From an uncultured bacterium (GTDB lineage: Bacteria; Bacteroidota; Bacteroidia; Chitinophagales; CAIODY01), in assembly GCA_903857255.1 (NCBI GenBank), contig CAIODY010000043.1, positions 144,334 to 208,333 of the forward strand: a stretch of 64,000 nt of DNA. Reading direction: 5' to 3'. A model generated the notes under the pieces. It did no database searches. It was not told the DNA's origin and was given only the letters and a program-made list of their open reading frames with translations. A program made the position numbers and the translations under genes. Position 1 is the first letter of the stretch; each line of letters starts with the position of its first letter. Positions 8,627 through 17,600 of this stretch are shown piece by piece.

Positions 8627-9621
8627 TTTTTTAGCTCGGCATATTTTTTCAAATACCAATCTAAAGTTTTTTTCAAACCTTCTGATAAATTTATTTTTGC
8701 TTCAAAACCTGTTAATGCTTTTAGCTTGGAAGTGTCGGGGCATCGGCGACTGACGCTGCCTTGCGGCGCAGCTTGAATATCAAATTCGCATTTGTAACCT
8801 GCTAATTCAAATAATTTTTCGGCTAATTCTTTAATCGTAATTTCCTCTTTGCTATTGCCCACATGAATTACTTCAGTGTTGCATTTTTCGCTACGCATCA
8901 CAGCCACTGTGGCTTCTACGGCATCATCAACATAACAAAATGCACGAGTTTCAGTGCCGCCAAAAATTTTAAAAGGATTTTCTTTATCGGCAATGCGCTT
9001 ACAAAATTCGGGCAACACATGTTCAAAGCCCATTCTGCCTGCATAAATATTGTGATATCGAATGATAGAGAACGGAATTTTTTTGGTGCGTAAATAATTC
9101 ACGGTTAATAATTCGCCAATTAATTTGCTGCCGCCATAAGAAAATCTGGCATTAAAAACATCATCAATGGTCAGTGGAATATCTTCTTTTGAAGGCATGA
9201 AATTTTCGTATTCGCCAAAGCATTTTACAGTGCCTGCATAAGCTTCGGATGAACTGGTGAATACTAATTTCCCTGTGTTTTCGGGCGTACTCCATTCTAA
9301 TAAATTCATCAACGATAAAATATTTACACGTAAAACTTCTTGCGGTTTTTCGTAAAAATATTTAGTGCCGTTGATGGCTGCTAAATGATAAATTTCATCG
9401 TAATGATTATCTAATTGCGAATAAAAATTAGTGTTCGTCATATCCGCTTCAATGAAGCGAACATTAGGCTGGGTAAGGAATTGGCTAAATTCAGCATCGT
9501 GTCTGCCACGTGATAAATTATCAATCACTGTTACTTTATCATGGCTATTATTGGCTAAAAATTTTGCTAAATAAAACGCAACAAAACCTGCACCACCTGT
9601 AACTAAAATGTTTTTACTCAT
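8623..9621 (-). CDS. NAD-dependent nucleotide-sugar epimerase/dehydratase (extended SDR)
   Basis: 332 aa extended short-chain dehydrogenase/reductase. The Rossmann loop is LVTGGAGFVAFYLAKFLA near the N-terminus, the catalytic pair sits in FSYGGSKLIGE (YxxxK), and TSSSEAYAG gives the active-site Ser/Thr region. It probably interconverts or dehydrates a UDP- or GDP-sugar for surface polysaccharide. The frame opens at 9636, but the ATG at 9621 (MSKNILVTGG) fits the fold better. A nucleotide-sugar dehydrogenase is encoded upstream on the same strand, with a hairpin terminator between the two, so they may be separate transcripts with related roles. The exact sugar cannot be told from sequence. Confidence 0.85.
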   Translation of the reverse strand: MSKNILVTGGAGFVAFYLAKFLANNSHDKVTVIDNLSRGRHDAEFSQFLTQPNVRFIEADMTNTNFYSQLDNHYDEIYHLAAINGTKYFYEKPQEVLRVNILSLMNLLEWSTPENTGKLVFTSSSEAYAGTVKCFGEYENFMPSKEDIPLTIDDVFNARFSYGGSKLIGELLTVNYLRTKKIPFSIIRYHNIYAGRMGFEHVLPEFCKRIADKENPFKIFGGTETRAFCYVDDAVEATVAVMRSEKCNTEVIHVGNSKEEITIKELAEKLFELAGYKCEFDIQAAPQGSVSRRCPDTSKLKALTGFEAKINLSEGLKKTLDWYLKKYAELKN

Positions 9622-9652
9622 GAAAATTGAAATCAAATTTTTTAAAAAAGAA

Positions 9653-9683
9653 AAACCTTGTAACTGTTGTTTTTACAAGGTTT
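9653..9683 (-). terminator. Hairpin terminator after the nucleotide-sugar dehydrogenase
   Basis: AAACCTTGTAA (9653-9663) pairs perfectly with TTACAAGGTTT (9673-9683) around a 9-base loop. On the minus strand the stem is followed by a T-rich tract (complement of 9640-9652). It sits 62 bases after the dehydrogenase stop and just before the epimerase start, so it can also act on read-through into the epimerase gene. Confidence 0.6.
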
Positions 9684-9744
9684 AAAATGTTTTACATCGC
9701 AGCAAATGTAAGGAATTGAAACTGAATTTTCAATGGAGAAAAAT

Positions 9745-10989
9745 TTACTTCTTCCAATTTTTTTTGCTGAAAATAATTTTATCATTGCCGCTTACATTCC
9801 AATAATCAACAAACACACAGTTGTCTTTTGCTTGTTCAATAATGGTTTTGATGTTTTGTTTAAATGGTGTATGATTCAATGCAATAAAAATTACATCGCT
9901 TTCAGTCAATACATTTTCTAATGAATGATTATCGAATACACCATCTAATTGTCCGTTGATGAAAGGTTCGTGAATCATCAATTTTGAAGGCACTTCACGA
10001 CTGATGTATCGAATCATTTTTGGCACTAAACTATCACGAGTATCATCCGTATCATTTTTAAATGAATAACCTAATACGCCAATTTTTTTCCCGTAAATGG
10101 GTGTTTGCAACATCAATTTATCTACTAAAAATTTCGGAATAAATTCATTCACTTTCCAAGCGTTCAATAATAAATCGCTGTAAGGAATGGTTTCGTTAAT
10201 CATACCAAAGTCTTTACGGAGGCAGGTTCCAGCCGTAAAACCAGGTGAAGAAATTTGTCCACGAGGATATTCGTAGTTGGTCATTCTTAAAATCTCATAA
10301 ATGTTAGCATCAAAATTTTCGGCAATAATTGCAAACTGATTGCTGATAGAAAAATTGATGTAGCGAAAAATATTGTTGAACAGTTTTACCAATTCTGCAC
10401 TGATATAATTGGTGTGAAATATTTTTTTGGTGAGTTTAGAAAATATTTCTTCTGCTCGTCTGCCACTCTCTGCATCAAGGCTACCAATGATTTGAGGCAA
10501 AGTTTCTAATTCAACCAAAGCTTTTCCTTCGGCAATTCTTTCTGGGCAAAAACTTAAAAAAATATCTTTTCCAATTTTAAAATTGGTATTCAACTCTAAA
10601 TAATGATGTACGTACATCGTAGTTTTGGGAGCAACCGTACTACGTAAAATAATGTTGTGTCCTTCTTGAATATGCGGTGTAATGCTCTTCAACACTGCAT
10701 TTAATTGCGTTAAATCAGTTTCGATATGCGCCAAAAGTGGCGTCCCGACTGTGATAACCAAATTTTCAACTTCTTTAATTCTGCTCAAGTCAGAAGTAGC
10801 TGTGAAATCAACTTTAGTGATTAATTCATCATAACCAGTTTCATGAAAAGGCATTTTTTTATTGTTCACCATATCAATCACTGCTTGATTAATATCGAAG
10901 CCAATGGCGGTTACTCCATTTTTATTTAAACTCAAACACAATGGCAATCCAACTCTGCCAATTCCAATTACACCAACTTTATAATTCAT
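9745..10989 (-). CDS. UDP-glucose/UDP-ManNAc-type nucleotide-sugar dehydrogenase
   Basis: 414 aa, the normal length for the UDP-glucose/GDP-mannose dehydrogenase family, which performs a two-step NAD-dependent oxidation of a sugar C6 alcohol to the uronate. The N-terminal Rossmann loop is VGVIGIGRVGLPLCLSL. The catalytic cysteine is in FTAGTCLRKDFGM (GxCxxKD). The C-terminal UDP-binding domain shows VLGYSFKNDTDDTRDS. The sequence around FRYINFSISNQFAIIAE is closer to the WecC/VipA branch than to the classical Ugd branch, but the substrate is not certain. With the epimerase downstream it probably supplies an acidic sugar for envelope glycans. Confidence 0.85.
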   Translation of the reverse strand: MNYKVGVIGIGRVGLPLCLSLNKNGVTAIGFDINQAVIDMVNNKKMPFHETGYDELITKVDFTATSDLSRIKEVENLVITVGTPLLAHIETDLTQLNAVLKSITPHIQEGHNIILRSTVAPKTTMYVHHYLELNTNFKIGKDIFLSFCPERIAEGKALVELETLPQIIGSLDAESGRRAEEIFSKLTKKIFHTNYISAELVKLFNNIFRYINFSISNQFAIIAENFDANIYEILRMTNYEYPRGQISSPGFTAGTCLRKDFGMINETIPYSDLLLNAWKVNEFIPKFLVDKLMLQTPIYGKKIGVLGYSFKNDTDDTRDSLVPKMIRYISREVPSKLMIHEPFINGQLDGVFDNHSLENVLTESDVIFIALNHTPFKQNIKTIIEQAKDNCVFVDYWNVSGNDKIIFSKKNWKK

Positions 10990-11196
10990 CTTTAAATAAT
11001 TGTTTGAAAAGTTTGCGAAGTTAAAAAGATTGCGGCGAAGTATTTGATTTTGTTGATGGCTACTTCGAAAACCGACAATATTTATATCAATTTAAATTTA
11101 TTGCAATAGGCCAAAATAGCTACACAATTTTGATTAATTGTAGAAGTTAAATTAACCACAGAATATCCTATTATCATTAGTTTGAAGACCGATGAT

Positions 11197-11228
11197 AAAA
11201 AAAGCGATGAATATTCATCGCTTTTTTT
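11197..11228. terminator. Bidirectional intrinsic terminator downstream of rho
   Basis: The perfect palindrome GCGATGAATATTCATCGC (11204-11221) is flanked by seven A on the left and seven T on the right, so it works on both strands. It lies 38 bases after the rho stop. A weaker pair, TTATCAT (11171-11177) with ATGATAA (11192-11198), lies beside it. The remainder of 10990-11196 shows no gene. Confidence 0.85.
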
Positions 11229-11266
11229 ATGTACGCTAATTTGAGTAATTGCAAAATGGGTTTAAA

Positions 11267-12949
11267 TTAATTGTTCATGCTTACAATGAATTCTTCATTG
11301 GTTTTTGTCCCCTTCATGTGGCGCAATAATAAAGCCATTGATTCTTCGGTTTTCATATCAGCTAAGTGATTTCTTAATATCCACATGCGTTGTAAGGTTT
11401 CTCTATCCAACAATAAATCTTCTCTTCTGGTCGAACTTCCGATGGCATCCATCGCTGGGAATATACGGCGATTAGCCAATTTGCGGTCGAGCAATAACTC
11501 CATATTGCCAGTGCCTTTAAATTCTTCAAAAATTACTTCATCCATTTTGCTACCAGTTTCAATCAATGCAGTTGCTAAAATTGTTAGCGAACCGCCGTTT
11601 TCAATTTTACGAGCAGCACCAAAAAATTGTTTTGGTTTTAATAAAGCTGTTGCTTCAACACCACCGCTCAACACCTTGCCTGATGAAGGTGCAACAGTAT
11701 TATAAGCACGAGCCAAACGAGTAATACTATCTAATAAAATCATTACATCGTGTCCGCATTCAACCAATCGTTTTGCTTTTTGCAATACAATGTTTGATAC
11801 TTTAACATGCTTATCAGCAGGCTCATCAAATGTAGATGCGATTACTTCGGCACGAACACTGCGTTCCATATCGGTTACTTCTTCAGGGCGTTCATCAATC
11901 AATAGTATGATTAAATAAACCTCGGGATGATTGGCTGCTACTGCATTTGCCACTTCTTTCAATAAAACTGTTTTACCAACTTTGGGTTGAGCAACAATCA
12001 ATCCACGTTGACCTTTTCCGATGGGTGTAAACAAATCCATCAATCGTGTGCTGTAGCTTCCGCCATCATAACACAAGTTTAATTTTTCATTCGGGAACAT
12101 GGGGGTTAAATAATCAAAAGGCACACGGTCTCTCACTTCTTCGGGCGATTTACCATTCAAAGATTCTACTTTTAATAAAGCAAAATATTTTTCGCCTTCT
12201 TTTGGCGGACGAATAGTTCCTACAACTGTATCACCAGTTTTTAAACCAAACAATTTTATTTGCGATGGAGATACATAAATATCATCAGGCGAATTCAAAT
12301 AATTATAATCAGCACTTCTTAAAAAACCATAACCTTCGGGCATCATTTCTAAAACACCTTCGCCAGGTATCATGCCTTCCATTTCGATGTTGAACAAATG
12401 CTGGCGTTGATGACGTTCTTGATTTTGAAGATGTCTTTCATTGATGGCAGCTGGCGTTGGCGGCGGCGTTGGCGTTGCAGCAACTGTATTAGGTTCGGTT
12501 GAATTAATGTTGTTGGCATCAGGATTTTCGGTAGTTTCAGCCATTGGTGTAGCTACATTTCCGCTGGCTTCGGCTGGTGCCACAGGTGCATGCACAACAG
12601 GTTTTTTGTGTTGAATAGGTTTGCGTTTTTCAATTACAGGTTTTTCTGCAACAGGTAATGCTTCGCTGATAGGCGCAGCAGCTGGCGTTTCGCTAATTGG
12701 TGCCGCTACCACTTTTTTGGGTTCTGCCGAAGTGGCTTCGGGTGCAGGTTTGCGAACTCTTGTTTTTTTAACAACGGGTTCATCAACAATAGGTGTGGTT
12801 GGAATTTTGGTTAATGCTTGTTGGTCAAGTATTTGATAAATCAACGCATCTTTTTCTAATTTTTGAGTATTCTTAATACCCATTTTGTCAGCAATGTCAA
12901 TTAATTCAGGTAACAAAAACTCATTGAGTTGCAAAATGTCGTAAGCCAT
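11267..12949 (-). CDS. rho: Transcription termination factor Rho with a low-complexity insertion
   Basis: 560 aa, about 140 longer than the E. coli protein. Order: Rho_N helical domain ([20 protein letters not shown]), a proline/alanine-rich insertion of about 120 residues (roughly 60-185), the RNA-binding cold-shock-like domain ([15 protein letters not shown]), then the RecA-type ATPase. Walker A is [12 protein letters not shown], with Val where many Rho proteins have Ala. Walker B lies in [14 protein letters not shown], and the Q/R-loop regions are [20 protein letters not shown] and [15 protein letters not shown]. Long insertions at this place are usual in Bacteroidota. It unwinds RNA to end transcription. 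The gene stands alone and has its own intrinsic terminator. Confidence 0.97.
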   Translation of the reverse strand: MAYDILQLNEFLLPELIDIADKMGIKNTQKLEKDALIYQILDQQALTKIPTTPIVDEPVVKKTRVRKPAPEATSAEPKKVVAAPISETPAAAPISEALPVAEKPVIEKRKPIQHKKPVVHAPVAPAEASGNVATPMAETTENPDANNINSTEPNTVAATPTPPPTPAAINERHLQNQERHQRQHLFNIEMEGMIPGEGVLEMMPEGYGFLRSADYNYLNSPDDIYVSPSQIKLFGLKTGDTVVGTIRPPKEGEKYFALLKVESLNGKSPEEVRDRVPFDYLTPMFPNEKLNLCYDGGSYSTRLMDLFTPIGKGQRGLIVAQPKVGKTVLLKEVANAVAANHPEVYLIILLIDERPEEVTDMERSVRAEVIASTFDEPADKHVKVSNIVLQKAKRLVECGHDVMILLDSITRLARAYNTVAPSSGKVLSGGVEATALLKPKQFFGAARKIENGGSLTILATALIETGSKMDEVIFEEFKGTGNMELLLDRKLANRRIFPAMDAIGSSTRREDLLLDRETLQRMWILRNHLADMKTEESMALLLRHMKGTKTNEEFIVSMNN

Positions 12950-13164
12950 TTAAGTAAAATTTATTTTGAAATATTTTTTGAAAAAATTAATGAAACAGTT
13001 TTTGTGAAAAACTATAAAAACAATAAAATTTGGAATTGAATTATCAGATTTTGTATTGATGCTTTCTGCTCAGTTCAGCCTATTGATGTAAATATCAAAC
13101 GCAAGAATTGCACTGCAATGATAAGGTAGTTTTTTTAAAACAAAAAATTTTCTTTGTAAATGCT

Positions 13165-14052
13165 TTATGGTTTAAATTTTAGAACTTCATTCAGCGAACA
13201 AAAACAATGCACATTATTCAATTTAGTTTTTGACAGATGAAAAGCTTGCGAACCAGCAAACAACAATTTTACATTCTTATTATTTTTTGCCACCACACCA
13301 AATGCTTGTGTTGTTTGCTTCATATTGATAGATGAGGTAAGCACCGAAAAAATATAATCGGGTTGATACACATCAACCACTGGCTGAATATCGGCAAATG
13401 GTACATTGGCTCCTAAATAAATAATGTGATGATTAAGTGTTTTAAATAAGTAAGCAAAAAATAACAACGACAATTCGTGCATTTCTTTTTGTGGCAACAA
13501 CATCACTATTTTTTTTGTGGCTGAATTTTGCGTTACTACTTGCCCATCAATGGCTACAATTATTTTTTGTCGAATTAAATTAGCAATGAAATGTTCTTGT
13601 GCTGGTGTTACGCTTCCAGTCATCCAAAGGATACCGATTTTTTCTAAAAATGGATAAATAATATCCAACATCACAGTTTTAAACCCATGCTGAATGATGG
13701 CTGCATTCAATATTTTTTCAAATAACATTTCATCAAAAGCTACCATGCACTTGATGAGTTGGTCCATGGTCATTTGATGTGTGCAGCACACATTTTCTAA
13801 ATTGCAAACTTTGTTCTGAATTTCGGTTGCACACAATTCGGCAATCTTTGAAATCTTAATGCCATTGCGGTTGAGCACCGAAACATTCATCAAGTGTTTT
13901 ACGTCTTCATCCGTATAATATCTGATTTTTGTGTCAGAACGTTTGGGTTTCACAATACCATATCGCTGCTCCCAAATACGGATGGTATGGGCTTTTACAC
14001 CGCTTAGCTTGGCGATGTCGCTGATGGAATATTTAATTTGTGAACGCTTCAT
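13165..14052 (-). CDS. MerR-family regulator with cobalamin-binding domain (CarH/LitR type)
   Basis: 295 aa. The N-terminal MerR helix-turn-helix is YSISDIAKLSGVKAHTIRIW followed by EQRYGIVKPKR. The C-terminal half carries the marks of a B12-binding light sensor: W-x9-EH in ILWMTGSVTPAQEHFIAN, and EMHELSL where the cobalamin-ligand motif ExHxxG is expected (His kept, Gly replaced by Ser). CarH/LitR proteins repress in the dark with adenosylcobalamin and release DNA in light. It is divergent from an ECF sigma gene with overlapping promoters, so it very likely controls that gene and itself. The frame opens at a TTG (14070), but the ATG at 14052 is preferred. Light response is inference. Confidence 0.85.
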   Translation of the reverse strand: MKRSQIKYSISDIAKLSGVKAHTIRIWEQRYGIVKPKRSDTKIRYYTDEDVKHLMNVSVLNRNGIKISKIAELCATEIQNKVCNLENVCCTHQMTMDQLIKCMVAFDEMLFEKILNAAIIQHGFKTVMLDIIYPFLEKIGILWMTGSVTPAQEHFIANLIRQKIIVAIDGQVVTQNSATKKIVMLLPQKEMHELSLLFFAYLFKTLNHHIIYLGANVPFADIQPVVDVYQPDYIFSVLTSSINMKQTTQAFGVVAKNNKNVKLLFAGSQAFHLSKTKLNNVHCFCSLNEVLKFKP

Positions 14053-14139
14053 TCGTTGGTGTAACAACAAGCAATTGATTTTGTTTAACGTAATTTTATT
14101 TGTTGAACATTTTAAGTTAAAACATCCTTAACAATTAAG

Positions 14140-14187
14140 CAAAGGTAAAAAATTTTGTTTTTTATCCAAAAATTTTGTTTAGGTTTG
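14140..14187. promoter_or_regulatory. Overlapping divergent promoters of the MerR/B12 and sigma genes
   Basis: Minus strand: TACCTTTG (complement of 14140-14147), a 19-base spacer and TTG (complement of 14167-14169) make a full Bacteroidetes promoter for the MerR gene. Plus strand: TAGGTTTG (14180-14187), with TTG at 14155-14157 (22-base spacer), ends 21 bases before the sigma ATG. The -33 region of each lies inside the other promoter, so a protein bound here would affect both. Confidence 0.65.
14151..14180 (+). repeat. Direct repeats AATTTTGTTT, 20-bp phase: candidate MerR operator
   Basis: AATTTTGTTT occurs at 14151-14160 and again at 14171-14180, exactly 20 bases apart (about two helical turns). 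Each copy is preceded by further A residues. An inverted version, TTAAACAAAAT, lies at 14200-14210 over the sigma start codon, and related TTGTTTAAC and TTGTTGAAC lie at 14081-14089 and 14100-14108. The location between the two promoters suggests binding by the adjacent regulator. Confidence 0.4.
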
Positions 14188-14208
14188 CACCATCAAACAT
14201 TAAACAAA

Positions 14209-14721
14209 ATGGAAGCAACAGCAAACAAGTATCAAAATGAAATTATCAGTTTTGCTTCTACATTAAAGCCATTTGCATACAACTTGACTAAAGATGTGGA
14301 AGAGGCAAAAGATTTAGTACAGGAAACAGTTTTCAAGGCATTGCGCTATAAGGATAAATTTAGCGAAGGCACAAATTTAAAGGCATGGATGTTTACTATT
14401 ATGCGGAATATTTTTATCAACAATTATCGCCGTAAAGTAAAACAAAATACCATTATTGATACATCAGAAAATAATTACGTTATCAATTCATCTCCCATCA
14501 CTGCCCGAAACGATGGTGAAAATAAAATGGTGATGAAAGACATTAATAATGCGATTGAGGTATTGCAAGACGAAGTGAAAGTGCCTTTCATGATGCACTT
14601 TGAAGGCTTTAAATACCAAGAGATTGCTGATGAATTAGCCTTGCCTTTGGGTACTGTTAAAAGTCGAATTTTCTTTGCCCGAAAAGAACTGAAAAAGAAA
14701 TTGTACATGTACGAAAATTAA
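14209..14721 (+). CDS. ECF-type RNA polymerase sigma factor
   Basis: 170 aa sigma-70 family protein with only regions 2 and 4. Region 2: AYNLTKDVEEAKDLVQETVF, then AWMFTIMRNIFINNYRRK, which contacts the -10 element. Region 4 HTH: FEGFKYQEIADELALPLGTV followed by KSRIFFARKELKKKL. The frame opens at 14155, but the ATG at 14209 gives the family start and is 21 bases after the TAGGTTTG box. No anti-sigma gene is next to it. The divergent MerR/B12 gene is its likely regulator. In several bacteria such pairs control carotenoid genes, but none is present in this window. It ends at a shared terminator. Confidence 0.9.
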   Translation: MEATANKYQNEIISFASTLKPFAYNLTKDVEEAKDLVQETVFKALRYKDKFSEGTNLKAWMFTIMRNIFINNYRRKVKQNTIIDTSENNYVINSSPITARNDGENKMVMKDINNAIEVLQDEVKVPFMMHFEGFKYQEIADELALPLGTVKSRIFFARKELKKKLYMYEN

Positions 14722-14737
14722 TTTCGCAAACGAAAAA

Positions 14738-14764
14738 GGCTCTCAATTTTGAGAGCCTTTTTTT
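14738..14764. terminator. Bidirectional terminator between the sigma gene and the WecA-like gene
   Basis: GGCTCTC (14738-14744) and GAGAGCC (14751-14757), extended by AA/TT pairs, enclose a short AT loop. A run of T follows on the plus strand and a run of A precedes, so it terminates both converging genes. It overlaps the stop codon of the minus-strand gene. Confidence 0.85.
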
Positions 14765-15854
14765 ATTCTAATTCATATTTTCTGATGAACCGAAACCAAT
14801 GGAAAAAGCTGTTTACAAATTTTAACAACACAGTGTAAATCATAGCCATCAAGGCTTGTATCATAATTACAGAACTTACGCTCATCCATTGAATCAATAA
14901 AATAGACGAAAAAATAATGGCGCAATGCAACAACAATATTTTTTTTGCTGCATTAGCATGAGAAATGTTTAACGATAAAAACAAATGATGCAAATGTGTT
15001 TTATCGGCAGCAAATGGCGATTTGCCTTGCTTTGCACGTTGTACAAAAACCCGAATAGTATCCATCACTGGAATCATTAAGCAAGCAGATACTAAAATGA
15101 TGATGGCTTCAGGTCTTACATTTACGGCACTTACTGTAAATGATTTTTCGATTAAGAAAATTCCGCTGGCTGTAAATAAAAAACCTAACAACAAACTACC
15201 TGCATCACCCATAAATATTTTAGCAGGATTCCAATTGTAAGAAAGAAAAACTAATAGCGAAACCAACAAAGGCAACATTAAATATAGCCATTGATATTCG
15301 CCCAATACAAGGAATGCAAACGACAACAACACAGTATTCACTAACGATACAGCACCAACCAAGCCATCAATTCCATCCATCAAGTTGAATGCGTTGGTAA
15401 TAGATACTATTAGAAAAATGGTAACAACATATTGCATTACAACGGGCAATTGTTGAATGCCAAACAAACCATGAAATGATGTTAAGCGAATGCCCGAATA
15501 AGCCACAGCAAAGGCACACAACAACTCAATGCCGAGGCGAAGTTTTACCGATAAGGAATATTTATCGTCGAAAATGCCCATTACTAACAACACTAAAAGA
15601 CTTGCTGCAATTGCCCAATGTTGTGCAACAAATTGTTGTAAATGATGCGAAACTGCATATACTAAAAGCAATGAAAATCCAATAGCAAAGCCGCCTACAA
15701 CTGGAATTGGTTTGCGATGCACTTTGCGATAATTTGGTTTATCTACTAAACCCAGTCGGCGACTGAATTTAATAGAATAGTTAAAAACCAAGATGGATGC
15801 AAATGCCGAAAAGGCAAGCAACAATAGCGTAGAAATGAAAATATTATTTTGCAT
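14763..15854 (-). CDS. wecA: WecA/TagO-like undecaprenyl-phosphate sugar-1-phosphate transferase
   Basis: 363 aa integral membrane protein of the MraY/WecA superfamily with about ten helices. Signatures: MGIFDDKYSLSVKLRL (DDK-like magnesium site), NAFNLMDGIDGLVGA (the second aspartate-rich motif), FMGDAGSLLLGF, and KTHLHHLFLSL (the HxHH loop typical of WecA/TagO rather than MraY). It attaches a HexNAc-1-phosphate to undecaprenyl phosphate, the first step of O-antigen or exopolysaccharide synthesis, at the inner membrane. A glycosyltransferase gene lies 39 bases upstream on the same strand, supporting a polysaccharide role. The sugar donor is not certain. Confidence 0.85.
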   Translation of the reverse strand: MQNNIFISTLLLLAFSAFASILVFNYSIKFSRRLGLVDKPNYRKVHRKPIPVVGGFAIGFSLLLVYAVSHHLQQFVAQHWAIAASLLVLLVMGIFDDKYSLSVKLRLGIELLCAFAVAYSGIRLTSFHGLFGIQQLPVVMQYVVTIFLIVSITNAFNLMDGIDGLVGAVSLVNTVLLSFAFLVLGEYQWLYLMLPLLVSLLVFLSYNWNPAKIFMGDAGSLLLGFLFTASGIFLIEKSFTVSAVNVRPEAIIILVSACLMIPVMDTIRVFVQRAKQGKSPFAADKTHLHHLFLSLNISHANAAKKILLLHCAIIFSSILLIQWMSVSSVIMIQALMAMIYTVLLKFVNSFFHWFRFIRKYELE

Positions 15855-15893
15855 AGGACAGGAATTTGAGTTTTTTTAATGCCGGGAGTAAGC

Positions 15894-17108
15894 TTAGATT
15901 TTTTCGTAAAAAGATTTTGCTTGCTTCAAGTGCGATAGCTCTAAATTGAGCAATGGATGCGATTCGATAGATAAATTTTTAAAAGGATTCACTTGCGATT
16001 TAGATTTTTTCACACTCACTTTCTCAATCAAGAAAAAATATTTATTAGCAATCACTTTCCAAGTGTAGCGTCGGCGAGCTATTTCCATCATTTTATAACC
16101 AATCGAAATAAATTCAGGGATGTGATGTGTTTGAATAATGTTCATCAAATCATCAGCCGATTTAAAATACAAAGCTGCATTTTCGGTAGTTGATTTGTTG
16201 TAGTTTACATTACATGCAATTACTGGCAACCCCAAGTACATGGCTTCCACCAACGATGGATTGGTGCCACCAGCACTATGTCCATGTATATAAATTGTGC
16301 AGTTGCCTCTTAATAAATCCAATTCGCGTTGATTGTAAATTGGGTCGAGCAAAGTGATGTTTTCAAACGATGAATATTGTGTTCGCAAATTTTTTCCATA
16401 CTCATTCACATTCCAATTTCCCACTATCACCATTTTATGCAAAGGCAATTTTGAAAAAGCTTCTAATACCGTATGAATATTATTTTCAGGTTCAATTCTG
16501 CAAACTTTAAATGCGTAGCTTCCATTCAAAAACACATATTTGATGCGGTCTTCGGGCGTTGGTTTCACATGTTGAGTATGGTCGGCACCATATTCAATAA
16601 TGTTACTCAAAGTTTTATAACGCATGGCTGTGTAATCTTGAATGGATTCATTGTCAGCAATATCAGCATGCGAAAATTTAACCGCCATCCACTCTGAAGC
16701 CCATAAAAACCAACGCAACCATTTGTTCCATTTGTTGCGTTTCCATTCAATACCATCAATGGAAACAATAATTTTTTTGTTGGTAAATAATTTTACAAAC
16801 GGAAATAAAAATCCGCCAGCCACACCCAACACCAATAACACATCAGCTGTGAAAGCAGCATGGATAATACTTATCGAATCATAAATAATACTTTGCAAAC
16901 CATTGGCATCAAAAGGTAACCAAATTAATTTTGCTCCTTTATGAAAATTCACCCGTTGCTCTTTTGTATATTTTTTCTTCGAGCAATACACCGAAATATC
17001 CATTTTATCATTCAGTTCTTCTACCAAATGTTCGGCTAAAGTTTCAAAGCCGCCGTAATTAGCAGGAATTCCAACTGTGCCGATTATGGCTAATTTTTTC
17101 TTACGCAT
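15894..17108 (-). CDS. Glycosyltransferase, DUF1972 plus GT4/GT1 type (rhamnosyltransferase-like)
   Basis: 404 aa GT-B fold enzyme. The N-terminal DUF1972 signature is LAIIGTVGIPANYGGFETLA. The C-terminal donor-binding domain includes IYIHGHSAGGTNPSLVEAMY and GLPVIACNVNYNKSTTENAA. DUF1972 glycosyltransferases commonly add rhamnose or another hexose as an early step in repeat-unit assembly on a lipid carrier, which agrees with the WecA-like gene 39 bases downstream. The ATG at 17108 gives the classical KKKLAIIGTVG start. It acts at the cytoplasmic face of the membrane. The sugar specificity is inferred only from the family. Confidence 0.85.
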   Translation of the reverse strand: MRKKKLAIIGTVGIPANYGGFETLAEHLVEELNDKMDISVYCSKKKYTKEQRVNFHKGAKLIWLPFDANGLQSIIYDSISIIHAAFTADVLLVLGVAGGFLFPFVKLFTNKKIIVSIDGIEWKRNKWNKWLRWFLWASEWMAVKFSHADIADNESIQDYTAMRYKTLSNIIEYGADHTQHVKPTPEDRIKYVFLNGSYAFKVCRIEPENNIHTVLEAFSKLPLHKMVIVGNWNVNEYGKNLRTQYSSFENITLLDPIYNQRELDLLRGNCTIYIHGHSAGGTNPSLVEAMYLGLPVIACNVNYNKSTTENAALYFKSADDLMNIIQTHHIPEFISIGYKMMEIARRRYTWKVIANKYFFLIEKVSVKKSKSQVNPFKNLSIESHPLLNLELSHLKQAKSFYEKI

Positions 17109-17358
17109 AACTTTTTGTGTTTTGGTTGAAACCCTTTAAGCCTAAGTTGTGCCAAAACACCAAATGCAGCAAAATCAATACTTTCAAGCCATGCCACTTT
17201 TTGAAATTCCGCTTTGTGGAAATTTTTTTTACGAAAAATGGAAAACGAAAAACAAAAGCACTACGTAAAAAACTGTAAAATGGACTCCAATATTTCATTT
17301 CTTTTTTGCTAAAAAATTAACACAGAATCAAAAACTTTGAATTGATTGATAGACCTTG

Positions 17359-17366
17359 TAGTTTTG
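17359..17366 (+). promoter_or_regulatory. -7 box for the DUF3820-EamA-rsmF transcript
   Basis: TAGTTTTG fits TAnnTTTG and ends only 5 bases before the ATG at 17372. If used, transcription would start at or very near the start codon and the message would have almost no leader. Confidence 0.4.
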
Positions 17367-17371
17367 AAATT

Positions 17372-17599
17372 ATGGATTACAACAACCATGAAATATTATT
17401 GTCAATCATCAAAACACCCATGCCATTTGGAAAATACAAAGGCAAGTTGATTTCTGATTTGCCCATTTCTTATTTAGAATGGTTCAAACGAAAGGATGGT
17501 TTCCCAAAAGGCAAGCTGGGTGTGCAATTGGAAACTATTTATGAAATTAAACTCAACGGATTGGAAGAAATTATTCATCAATTAAAACGATTGAAATAA
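17372..17599 (+). CDS. DUF3820 family small protein
   Basis: 75 aa from the ATG at 17372 (the open frame reaches 17342, upstream of the likely promoter). The core TPMPFGKYKGKLISDLPISY, then LEWFKRKDGFPKGKLG, is the DUF3820 signature, a short family annotated as a putative quorum-sensing-regulated virulence factor on weak grounds. The FGKYKG segment also resembles a motif seen beside some exonuclease domains. No catalytic residues are evident. The transporter gene starts one base after the stop, so the two are probably co-translated. Function unknown. Confidence 0.75.
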   Translation: MDYNNHEILLSIIKTPMPFGKYKGKLISDLPISYLEWFKRKDGFPKGKLGVQLETIYEIKLNGLEEIIHQLKRLK

Positions 17600-17600
17600 T

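Noticed and set aside
13107..13119. ATTGCACTGCAAT palindrome upstream of rho
   Set aside because: Only 6-bp arms, far from the rho start and without a matching promoter; too weak to call an operator.
14155..14208. 18-codon N-terminal extension of the sigma factor
   Set aside because: It would lie upstream of the -7 box TAGGTTTG and include the operator repeats; the ATG at 14209 matches the family start.
17101..17298. 65-codon frame on the minus strand just upstream of the DUF1972 glycosyltransferase
   Set aside because: It overlaps the glycosyltransferase start, has a biased Phe/Lys/Leu composition and no recognisable family; a real small gene is not excluded but cannot be supported.
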